Assembly (NCBI GenBank): GCA_050246735.1
Contig: JBFWVM010000006.1
Span: 124,001-188,000 of the forward strand
Source of the DNA: Taklimakanibacter sp050246735
GTDB lineage: Bacteria; Pseudomonadota; Alphaproteobacteria; Rhizobiales; Aestuariivirgaceae
Direction of reading: 5' to 3'
DNA: 64,000 nt
The position numbers and the translations under genes were made by a program. A model generated the notes under the pieces. That model made no database searches. It had not been told where the DNA came from and was given only the letters and a program-made list of their open reading frames with translations. Below, one piece after another: positions 16,005-23,580 of the stretch; within the stretch, counting starts at the first letter, position 1; each line of letters starts with the position of its first letter.

Positions 16005-16808
16005 TCAGCGCATGCCAGCGGGCGAGCTCCTCAGCTTCGCCCGGTCGGCCTGCTCGATGGCCGTTACGGCATCGCTTCCAAGCGGCAGGCGGAGCGGCGG
16101 TCGATCCATTGCCGCGACCGCGAGGATGGCCTGCGCCGCGCGGGCCGGATCGCCGGGCTGCCGGCCGTTGAACGCGCGCTGCATCCGAGCCGCCGCGCCG
16201 ACAACGGAGTCATATTCAGGACGGCCATCCCGAAGCGATGTCGAGGAGCCGGCAAAGCCGGTGCGAAAGCCTCCCGGCTCGATGATGGTGACCTTGACCC
16301 CGATCGCCGCCATTTCCTGCGCGAGCACTTCGGAAAAGCCCTCGATTCCCCATTTCGCCGCGGAGTACGGGGCGCGGCCCGGAGCGCCGATGCGTCCGCC
16401 GACCGATGAGAGCTGGATGATATGACCGCCGCGTTGTTCGCGCATGAAGGGAATGGCGGCCTTGGTTACGATGATCGTCCCCAACAGGTTCGTTTCGATT
16501 TGCCTGCGGAATTCATCCAGCCCGGTATCCTCGATCGAATTGACGTCGCCATAGCCGGCATTGTTGACGAGGACGTCGAGCCCGCCGAAGCCGTCCATGG
16601 CGACACGGACGGCGGCTTGCGCCGCAGCCGGATCCGTGACGTCGAGCGCGGCGGTGCGGACGGCATCGCCGTAGCGTTTCGCGAGATCGGCCAGCTGCGC
16701 GGGCTCCCGGGCGGTGGCCACGAGCCGATGACCAGCCTGCAGAACGGTCTGCGCCAGGGCGCGGCCGAGGCCGCGCGAGCTTCCAGTGATGAGCCATCGT
16801 TGCGACAT
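16005..16808 (-). CDS. Short-chain dehydrogenase/reductase
   Basis: A 267-residue classical SDR. It has the cofactor loop TGSSRGLG (8-15), NNAG (82-85), Ser134-135 in QLSSVGG, and the catalytic Tyr148-x3-Lys152 (YSAAK). The C-terminal half with EPGGFRTGFAGSS is found in the 'oxidoreductase, SDR family' group that follows hydrolase genes in many genomes. No acidic residue at the end of the second strand favours NADP; this is an inference. The start at 16808 is chosen because upstream frame extends into the P460 gene without similarity. Confidence 0.87.
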   Translation of the reverse strand: MSQRWLITGSSRGLGRALAQTVLQAGHRLVATAREPAQLADLAKRYGDAVRTAALDVTDPAAAQAAVRVAMDGFGGLDVLVNNAGYGDVNSIEDTGLDEFRRQIETNLLGTIIVTKAAIPFMREQRGGHIIQLSSVGGRIGAPGRAPYSAAKWGIEGFSEVLAQEMAAIGVKVTIIEPGGFRTGFAGSSTSLRDGRPEYDSVVGAAARMQRAFNGRQPGDPARAAQAILAVAAMDRPPLRLPLGSDAVTAIEQADRAKLRSSPAGMR

Positions 16809-16860
16809 GGTCTGCTCCTTCAAGCCGTTTCCGTCATGCGGGCGTCCTTTGGCGACCTCG

Positions 16861-17373
16861 TCACGGCGCGAACCGCGTAAATACGAAATCGTGACCTTTG
16901 ACGCGGGCCTCGTGGCAGGCAAAGCAGGTTCGATGCAGCGCCTCGTCGGCCGGTTTGCCGTCATTGAACAGGCCGAAGCCCCAGCCGCCGGTGGCGGAAT
17001 ATCTTTTCGAGTCCTTGACCATGACCTGAACCTTGGTGGCGGCGCCCGTAACGGTTGCGGATTCGAACTCCGTGGATCGCACCTGCTTCCAGGCAAGCTT
17101 GACGAGAACCGTCCCGTCCGGGAACGGCAGCGTGCCGGCGCGATAGGCGTCGATCGCCATGCCGTTTCCGACGACCACGCGAATCTCGTTGAAGGGGTCC
17201 GCCTCGATTGCCGGCGCGATCAGCTCCCATCGCCGATATCCCTCGGGGACCGTGACGCCGTAGATCGGCGACGCGGCCTCGGGCTTCGTGCCGCCTTTGA
17301 CCCCTGATGCCGTCGCGAAGACGAGCGGCAACAGCACGGCGCCAGCCCATCGCGTGAGGTGGAGAAGCTTCAT
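16861..17373 (-). CDS. Cytochrome P460 family haem protein
   Basis: A 170-residue periplasmic protein. It has a signal peptide (MKLLHLTRWAGAVLLPLVFA), then YGVTVPEGYRRWELIAPAIE, the typical opening of cytochrome P460 domains. Further on are LPFPDGTVLVKLAWKQ and the c-type haem site CFACH (residues 150-154) near the C-terminus. Nitrosomonas P460 oxidises hydroxylamine, but many family members are of unknown role and related proteins detoxify nitric oxide or peroxides. In this operon a redox or detoxification role is more plausible than ammonia oxidation. Confidence 0.85.
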   Translation of the reverse strand: MKLLHLTRWAGAVLLPLVFATASGVKGGTKPEAASPIYGVTVPEGYRRWELIAPAIEADPFNEIRVVVGNGMAIDAYRAGTLPFPDGTVLVKLAWKQVRSTEFESATVTGAATKVQVMVKDSKRYSATGGWGFGLFNDGKPADEALHRTCFACHEARVKGHDFVFTRFAP

Positions 17374-17392
17374 CGGAAAGGCCCGCCTTCCA

Positions 17393-18457
17393 TCACATCC
17401 GATCGGCGTCGATGACCGCCTGCGCGAAGGCTCGGGGCGCCTCCTGCGGCAGGTTGTGGCCGATGCCGCCCGAGATCAGCCGGTGCTCGTATTTGCCGGA
17501 GAACTTCCTGGCGTAAGCCGACGGATCGGGATGGGGCGCGCCGTTCGCATCGCCTTCCATCGTGATCGCCGGCACGCCGATCGCCGGCAAGGCGGCAAGC
17601 TTCCTTTCGAGGGCATCATATTTCGGTTCGCCCCGCGCAAGGCCGAGCCGCCAGCGATAGTTATGGATCGAAACGGCGACGTGGTCGGGATTGTCGAACG
17701 CCGAGGCGGAGCGGCGGAAGGTTGCGTCGTCGAACGCCCATTTCGGCGACGCAAGCTCCCAGATCAGGCGGGCAAAATCGTGCGTGTATTTCCGATAGCC
17801 GGCCTGGCCGCGCTCGGTGGCGAAGTAGTACTGATACCACCACTGCAATTCGGCCTTCGGCGGCAGCGGCGCCCGGTTCAGCTCCTGGCTGCCGATGAGA
17901 TAGCCGCTTACCGAAACCATAGCCTTGCAGCGCTCCGGCCGGAGCGCGGCGATGATGTTGGCCGTTCGCGCGCCCCAATCGTAGCCGGCGATGGTCGCCT
18001 TCTCGATCTCGAGCGCGTCCATCCAGGCGATGATGTCGGCTGCGAGCGCGGCTTGCTGGCCGTTGCGAGGCGTCGCGCCCGAAAGAAAACGGGTCGTGCC
18101 ATGGCCGCGCAGATACGGAATGACGACCCGATATCCGGCGGAAGCCAGCAAAGGAGCGACATTCACATAGCTGTGGATATCGTAAGGCCAGCCATGCAGA
18201 AGAATGACGGCGGGACCGGCGGCGGGACCATCCTCGGCGTATCCGACGTCCAGGTCGCCGGCCTCGATCTGTTTCAGCGCGTGGAACGACGTGCGCGTCC
18301 CCGACCCGGTCGGCGGCAGCTTCGACGGCGTGCTTGCGGCCTGTGCGTTAGCGGACCCGATCGTGCCGAATTGCGCAGCGGCGATGGTCATGGCCGCGGC
18401 TCCGAAAAAACGGCGTCGCGGATAATCGATGGGCTCGGGCTTCGTGGCGGTGTCCAT
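17393..18457 (-). CDS. Tat-exported alpha/beta hydrolase with Asp nucleophile (epoxide hydrolase/dehalogenase type)
   Basis: A 354-residue protein. YPRRRFFGAAAMTIAAAQFG (12-31) is a twin-arginine signal. The hydrolase fold shows LLHGWP (86-91) and a nucleophile elbow GYDWGA (158-163) in which the nucleophile is Asp160, not Ser, as in epoxide hydrolases and haloalkane/haloacetate dehalogenases. The catalytic His lies in GGIGHNLPQEAP near the C-terminus. The start at 18457 is preceded by AAGGAGAT. It lies between Ohr (59 bases) and the P460 gene (19 bases). Confidence 0.85.
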   Translation of the reverse strand: MDTATKPEPIDYPRRRFFGAAAMTIAAAQFGTIGSANAQAASTPSKLPPTGSGTRTSFHALKQIEAGDLDVGYAEDGPAAGPAVILLHGWPYDIHSYVNVAPLLASAGYRVVIPYLRGHGTTRFLSGATPRNGQQAALAADIIAWMDALEIEKATIAGYDWGARTANIIAALRPERCKAMVSVSGYLIGSQELNRAPLPPKAELQWWYQYYFATERGQAGYRKYTHDFARLIWELASPKWAFDDATFRRSASAFDNPDHVAVSIHNYRWRLGLARGEPKYDALERKLAALPAIGVPAITMEGDANGAPHPDPSAYARKFSGKYEHRLISGGIGHNLPQEAPRAFAQAVIDADRM

Positions 18458-18516
18458 TGTGGATCTCCTTCGAGGACGGTGAGTTCGGTTGGGGAGGCGG
18501 CTCGCGGGACGCATGC

Positions 18517-18933
18517 TCAGACGAGATTGACCGCGACGTCGATATTGCCGCGCGTGGCCCTGGAATAGGGGCAAGTCTGATGCGCGGCGTCCACGACAGC
18601 CCGCGCGGCCACCCGCTCGAGACCGGGCAAGCTCACATTCAGGCGCGCGCGGAGGAAATAGGCGCCGCCGGCGAGGTTCAGGTCCACTTCGGCATCGATC
18701 GCCAGATCGGAGGGTAGCGCGATGTTCATCCTGAGGGCCGCAATCGCCATGGCGCCCTCGAAGCAGGCCGACCAGCCGGCGGCGAAGAGCTGCTCCGGAT
18801 TGGTGCCGCCGCCTGGACCGCCGGGCGTTGAAAGCCTGATGTCCAGACGGCCATCGGAGCTCCGGGATGCGCCGTCCCTGCCGCCTGTGGTGCGAACCTT
18901 TGCCGTGTAAAGCAGCTTTTCAGTCTGTGGCAT
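18517..18933 (-). CDS. ohr: Organic hydroperoxide resistance protein (Ohr/OsmC family)
   Basis: A 138-residue protein of the right length for Ohr. The two redox cysteines are Cys57 in GWSACFEGAM and Cys121 in HQTCPYSRATRGN; the first attacks the peroxide and the second forms the disulfide. TNPEQLFAAG (45-54) is another family mark. Ohr reduces organic and lipid hydroperoxides with lipoyl-protein reductant in the cytoplasm. No OhrR-type MarR gene is adjacent; it lies 29 bases after the epoxide-hydrolase gene in the six-gene operon. Confidence 0.9.
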   Translation of the reverse strand: MPQTEKLLYTAKVRTTGGRDGASRSSDGRLDIRLSTPGGPGGGTNPEQLFAAGWSACFEGAMAIAALRMNIALPSDLAIDAEVDLNLAGGAYFLRARLNVSLPGLERVAARAVVDAAHQTCPYSRATRGNIDVAVNLV

Positions 18934-18962
18934 GGTCTTGCCGTCCTTGGGAGTTTCCGTGG

Positions 18963-20237
18963 TCACCGCAGCGACCTGAAGGCCGCCCGGACTTCCTGCG
19001 TGAAGAGCTGTGGCTGCTCCCACGCCGCGAAATGGCCGCCATTGCCGGCCTCATGGAAATAGACGAGGTTGTGGTAGCAGCGCTCCGCCCATGTCCGCGG
19101 CGCGCGATAGATCTCGCCTGGAAAGACGGTGACCGCCACCGGCAGCGTAGCGATATCGACGGCATTGAAGTTGTTGGAATGGTCTTCCCAGTAGATCTGC
19201 GCCGCGGACGTTCCCGATGCGGTGAGCCAGTAGAGCGAGATGTCGTCGAGCATCTCGTCCCAAGTCAGGACCCGCTCGGGTTCGCCGCCGCTATAGGACC
19301 ATTGTGCGAATTTCTCGTAGATCCATGCGGCGAGGCCGACGGGCGAATCCGACAGCGAATAGCCAATGGTCTGAGGCCGCGTGACCATCATGGCAGCGTA
19401 GCCGGAGCTGTTTCTGTAGAAACCGTCGAGCGCGTCGAACGCCGCTCTTTCCCTCTCCGTCAGGTCGCCCGGTGCCGGTCCTCCGGCCGCGAGGATCGAG
19501 GCGATCTCCTCCGGGACGGTCGCGGGCATGTTGACATGGATGCCGATCAGGCCCGGAACGCTCTGGAGCGCCATGCGATGAGAGATCACCGAACCGCAGT
19601 CGCCCCCCTGCGATACATAGCGGTCATATCCCAGCCGCCGCATGAGTTCGGCCCAGGCCCGAGCGATATGATCGGAGCCCCAGCCGGTCTTCGTCGGCTT
19701 CCCCGACAAGCCGAAGCCCGGAATCGAGGGCACGACGAGATGAAAGGCGTCCTCGGCGGCGGCACCATGCGCGGCAGGATCGGTAAGCGGGCCGATGACC
19801 TTCATGAACTCCAGAACCGAGCCTGGCCATCCATGCGTCATGATCATGGGCATGGCGTCCGCGCGCGGAGACCGGACGTGGATGAAGTGAATGTCGAGGC
19901 CGTCGATCTCGGTGACGAACATAGGCAGCGCGTTCAGGCGTGTCTCGACCTTTCTCCAATCGTAGCCGGTCATCCAGTAGCGAACGAGCTCCTGGAGCCT
20001 CGCCAGCTTCACCCCCTGGGACTGGTCGGTGACGGTTTCGCGCATCGGCCAGCGCGTCCCGGCCAAGCGCCGGCGCAGCCCGACGATCTCCTCGTCCGGA
20101 ATATCGACGCGGAAGGACCGGATGGCTTCGCTCTCGACGCCGGTCCGCGCCCGTGCGGGAAACGCGCCGAGAGCGCTTGCGCTCGCCATCCCGGCGAGCA
20201 GGGCGCGCCGCGTGAACGACGGTGACGGTGTGGACAT
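18963..20237 (-). CDS. Tat-exported epoxide hydrolase
   Basis: A 424-residue protein. The leader SFTRRALLAGMASASALGAF (residues 7-26) has a twin-arginine motif. The epoxide hydrolase N-terminal (EHN) domain covers RSFRVDIPDEEIVGLRRRLA (40-59) and its continuation, and the alpha/beta-hydrolase core carries HGWPGS (135-140) and the nucleophile Asp213 in GGDCGS. The catalytic His is in GGHFAAWEQP. Such enzymes open epoxides to diols. It is the first gene of the reverse operon, divergent from the large regulator at 20384. Confidence 0.87.
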   Translation of the reverse strand: MSTPSPSFTRRALLAGMASASALGAFPARARTGVESEAIRSFRVDIPDEEIVGLRRRLAGTRWPMRETVTDQSQGVKLARLQELVRYWMTGYDWRKVETRLNALPMFVTEIDGLDIHFIHVRSPRADAMPMIMTHGWPGSVLEFMKVIGPLTDPAAHGAAAEDAFHLVVPSIPGFGLSGKPTKTGWGSDHIARAWAELMRRLGYDRYVSQGGDCGSVISHRMALQSVPGLIGIHVNMPATVPEEIASILAAGGPAPGDLTERERAAFDALDGFYRNSSGYAAMMVTRPQTIGYSLSDSPVGLAAWIYEKFAQWSYSGGEPERVLTWDEMLDDISLYWLTASGTSAAQIYWEDHSNNFNAVDIATLPVAVTVFPGEIYRAPRTWAERCYHNLVYFHEAGNGGHFAAWEQPQLFTQEVRAAFRSLR

Positions 20238-20278
20238 GAGTGCTCTCCATGGAGTCGGCGGCAGAGTTTGCCGCTTCG

Positions 20279-20317
20279 ACACATAGACGGAGATCGCCCG
20301 ATGCACCCGTTATGTGT
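20279..20317. promoter_or_regulatory. Inverted repeat in the divergent promoter region
   Basis: ACACATA (20279-20285) and TATGTGT (20311-20317) are perfect reverse complements separated by 25 bases, in the 146-base gap between the epoxide-hydrolase operon and the large regulator. They could be half-sites for the winged-helix regulator. Two 7-base arms this far apart could also be chance. Confidence 0.35.
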
Positions 20318-20383
20318 TATTATGAGATGTTAGCGCTCGCCGGAAGCAGCAGGTCGCGGACCCGGAATTCACGCAACGCAGGG

Positions 20384-23239
20384 ATGATGCAGACGACGCA
20401 GATGCCCGAACAGATCGCGTTTGGTCCTTTCACGCTGATTGCGGACGAGCGGCTCCTGCTGCGGCGGGGCGTGCCTGTCGATCTGGGAGCGCGCGCTTTC
20501 GACATCCTGGCGGCCTTGGCCGCGCATCCGAACCAAGTGGTCAGCAAGACGGATCTGCTGGCGCGCGTCTGGCCCGACGTCACCGTCGAGGAAGGCAGTC
20601 TGCGGTTTCACATCGCCAATCTGCGAAAGGCACTGGGCGATGGCAGGGACGGTGCCCGCTACATCGCCACGCTGGCGGGGCGGGGCTATTGCTTCGTTGC
20701 GCCGGTTTCACGATCGGACGGCCACGATGACGCGCAGGGCGAGATCGCCGCAAGCTATCCGCACGCCAACCTGCCGAGCCGTCTGAGCCGAATGGTCGGC
20801 CGGACCGACGATATCGCCGCGCTCTCGGCGCAACTGGCGGCCACGCGCTTCGTCACGATCGTGGGCACGGGCGGTGTCGGCAAGACCACGGTCGTGGTGG
20901 CGGCGGGCCATGAGTTGGTCGGCGCGTTCGCCGGCGCCGTGCATCTCGTCGATCTCGGCGCGCTGAGCGATCCCGACCTGGTCGCAACGACAGCGGCCTC
21001 GATGCTGGGTCTGGCGGTCGAGTCCGGCGACGCCATTCCGGGCCTGATCACCTATCTGTCGACCAGGCGAACCCTCCTGATCCTCGATACCTGCGAGCAT
21101 GTCATCGATGCGGCGGCAGCGCTGGCGGCCCGCATCTTTGCCGATGCGCCGCAGTCTCACATCCTGGCAACGAGCCGCGAACCTCTCCATGTCGAGGGCG
21201 AGCACGTCTACAGGCTTGCGCCGCTGGCATACCCGCCGGACGATCAGGGACTCACCGCGGCGGCCGCGCAGAGCTTCCCTTCGATCCAACTGTTCATCGA
21301 ACGCGCCGTTGCGAGCGGCGCCCGTCTCGATCTCGACGCCGCGGACGCAGCGGTCGTGGCCGGCATCTGCCGAAAGCTCGACGGCGTGCCGCTCGCGATC
21401 GAGCTGGCCGCCGGACGGGTCGCAGGCCATGGCCTGCGCAAGATCGCCGCGCTTCTGGACGAGCGCCTGACCCTGTCGTGGCGGGGCCAGCGCGCTGCGC
21501 CGCCGCGCCAGAAGACCCTGCAAGCCACTCTCGACTGGAGCTATTGGCTGCTGTCCGACTTCGAACGCCTTGTGCTCCGCCGGCTTGCAGTGTTCGTCGG
21601 TCACTTTTCGATCGAGGCCGCACTGGCCGTCGTGACGGACACCTCTGTCGACGAGGCGCTCGTGTTCGGCACCATCGACGACCTCGTCGCCAAGTCGATG
21701 GTCGCGACAAGGCCGGCCGGCGCGACGATGCGCTATCGGCTGCTCGACACCACGCGCGCCTATGCCCGCCAGCTCGACGTCGGCGATACCGAACGTGGAG
21801 ATTTGGCCGCGCGTCACGCGGCCTACTGCCTGCGATGGCTGGAGGAAACAGGGCCCGAGTGGCCGAGCTTGTCCAGCGCCGCGCAACGCTCGCTGCACCT
21901 TGCCGGCATTGCCAATGTTCGCGCGGCGCTGGAGTGGTGCTTTGGAGCCAGCGGGGACACCGAGGTCGGTATCCGGCTTGCCGTCGCCGCCGCCCCGGTG
22001 TTTTTGTCGATGTCCCTGCTGACCGAATGTCATCGTTGGGCGGCGCGAGCGATCGAGGCGATCCACGACCCTGAAAACGCCGGGCGCGAGGAGATGCACC
22101 TTCAGGCGGCCCTGGGAGTATCCCTGATGTTCACGCGCGGGGGAAAGGAGGCCGCCCGCGAGGCATTGAACAGAAGCTTCATCCTTGCCGGGAAGCGTGA
22201 CGATGCTCTCGACCAGATCCAGGTTCTCGGCCCGCTCCAGATGTTCTACCTGCGCATCGGAGAGTTCAAGACCGCGCTCACCTATGCAAAACGCTGTTTC
22301 GAGCTCGCCGGCGTTCTCGAGGATTCCGTCTCCACCACGCTGGCGCATTCGTTGATGGGGATCTCGCTTCACCTCAGCGGAGATCTCCGCCGCGCCCGAG
22401 CGGCGCTCGAAGCAGCGCTGCGCTTCGGGCCGCGTTCCGACCAGACCACGACGAACTATCTCGGCTTCGACGGACGGCTTCTGGCCGGCGTAATCCTCGC
22501 CCGCACGCTCTGGCTGCAAGGCTACCCGGATCAGGCGGTGGAGCGCGCCCTCCTGACAGTTGAGGATGCGGAAGCCCTGAGCCATCCCCTGACACTCTCC
22601 ATCACGCTCGTCTGGGCCGTCTCGGTATTCCTCTGGGTCGGTGACATCGCGCGTGCGAACCACCATATCGAGCGTCTTTTCGCGCGCGCCGAGCCTCATT
22701 CTCTCGGCCCCTATCTCGCGGTAGGGCACGGCTTCCAGGGAGAACTCGCCATCCGGCGGGGCGATGCGGAGAACGGAATCGAGGCCCTGCGCCGCCGTCT
22801 GACCGAGCTCCACGCGGCGCCCTACGAACTGCTTACCACGCCGCTCAATATCGCGCTCATTCAGGGTCTCGCCGCGACGCGCCGGTTCATCGAGGCTTTC
22901 GCGCTGGTCGACGAAACAATCCGGTCGGTCGAGGAGAACGGCGATCTCTGCTATATGCCGGAGCTGCTGCGCGTGAAGGGCAATCTTGTTCTTGCAACGC
23001 CGCAATCCCGCGCCGATGAGGCGGAAGCATACTTCGAGCGGTCGTTCGAACTGTGTCGCCGTCAGGGTGCTCTGGCGTGGGAACTGCGCACCGCGATCGA
23101 CCTTGCCGCCCTGCTGGCCGCTCGCGATGAGCGCGAGCGCGCCCGAGAGACCCTGGCCCCCGTGTTCGAGCGTTTCACGGAAGGCCGGAACACGGTCGAT
23201 CTCGATGCGGCCGCGCGTCTGCTCTCGACACTGGGTTAG
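20384..23239 (+). CDS. Winged-helix STAND-type ATPase transcriptional regulator
   Basis: A 951-residue regulator. Residues 10-107 are an OmpR/CadC-type winged helix (AFDILAALAAHPNQVVSKTD, then LRFHIANLRKALGDGRDGAR and LAGRGYCFVAPV). An NB-ARC/STAND-like ATPase follows, with Walker A GTGGVGKTT (161-169), Walker B LLILDTCEH (231-239) and LDGVPLAIELAAGR. The C-terminal 450 residues are helical repeats. In relatives, nucleotide binding gates DNA binding after a signal is sensed. The start at 20384 is the first ATG matching the family N-terminus. It is divergent from the six-gene hydrolase operon, its probable target. Confidence 0.87.
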   Translation: MMQTTQMPEQIAFGPFTLIADERLLLRRGVPVDLGARAFDILAALAAHPNQVVSKTDLLARVWPDVTVEEGSLRFHIANLRKALGDGRDGARYIATLAGRGYCFVAPVSRSDGHDDAQGEIAASYPHANLPSRLSRMVGRTDDIAALSAQLAATRFVTIVGTGGVGKTTVVVAAGHELVGAFAGAVHLVDLGALSDPDLVATTAASMLGLAVESGDAIPGLITYLSTRRTLLILDTCEHVIDAAAALAARIFADAPQSHILATSREPLHVEGEHVYRLAPLAYPPDDQGLTAAAAQSFPSIQLFIERAVASGARLDLDAADAAVVAGICRKLDGVPLAIELAAGRVAGHGLRKIAALLDERLTLSWRGQRAAPPRQKTLQATLDWSYWLLSDFERLVLRRLAVFVGHFSIEAALAVVTDTSVDEALVFGTIDDLVAKSMVATRPAGATMRYRLLDTTRAYARQLDVGDTERGDLAARHAAYCLRWLEETGPEWPSLSSAAQRSLHLAGIANVRAALEWCFGASGDTEVGIRLAVAAAPVFLSMSLLTECHRWAARAIEAIHDPENAGREEMHLQAALGVSLMFTRGGKEAAREALNRSFILAGKRDDALDQIQVLGPLQMFYLRIGEFKTALTYAKRCFELAGVLEDSVSTTLAHSLMGISLHLSGDLRRARAALEAALRFGPRSDQTTTNYLGFDGRLLAGVILARTLWLQGYPDQAVERALLTVEDAEALSHPLTLSITLVWAVSVFLWVGDIARANHHIERLFARAEPHSLGPYLAVGHGFQGELAIRRGDAENGIEALRRRLTELHAAPYELLTTPLNIALIQGLAATRRFIEAFALVDETIRSVEENGDLCYMPELLRVKGNLVLATPQSRADEAEAYFERSFELCRRQGALAWELRTAIDLAALLAARDERERARETLAPVFERFTEGRNTVDLDAAARLLSTLG

Positions 23240-23327
23240 TCAGGCAGCATGGCGCGCTCCCCGCTGCGCGGCGCCGGAAGCACTGGTCCATCGACCCCTG
23301 GCCGCAATCGAAGCCGTTGCAGTTCCT

Positions 23328-23555
23328 TCAGCCGGGATCGTCCCGATGCACATCGTGCACGATCATGCCGGTGGATTCGGGCGGCTTCACCAGCCATTTC
23401 GGATGCTTCAGCGTCTTGCGCGTATCCTGATATCCGGAATTCCAGTGCTCGCGCATCGACGTGCCGGAGAACTCGTAGTCCTTGGCGTCGCCTTCATATA
23501 CCTTCTGCTGGTAGATCAGGTGGATCCTTTCCGGCGAAACTATTCCACTTCGCCG
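23328..23555 (-). pseudogene. C-terminal remnant of a patatin-like phospholipase (DUF3734 part)
   Basis: A reverse frame ending at the TGA 23330-23328 reads VSPERIHLIYQQKVYEGDAK, then DYEFSGTSMREHWNSGYQDT and RKTLKHPKWLVKPPE. This matches the C-terminal DUF3734 region of patatin-like phospholipases (HLIY, KDYEFS, EHW..G..D..R.L). No start codon, patatin domain or nucleophile motif is present upstream, where the DNA passes directly into the 3' end of the autotransporter gene. It is a gene tail left by a deletion. No other feature is seen in 23240-23580. Confidence 0.6.
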
Positions 23556-23580
23556 GGATGCGCGCCGGGCCGCCGGGACG

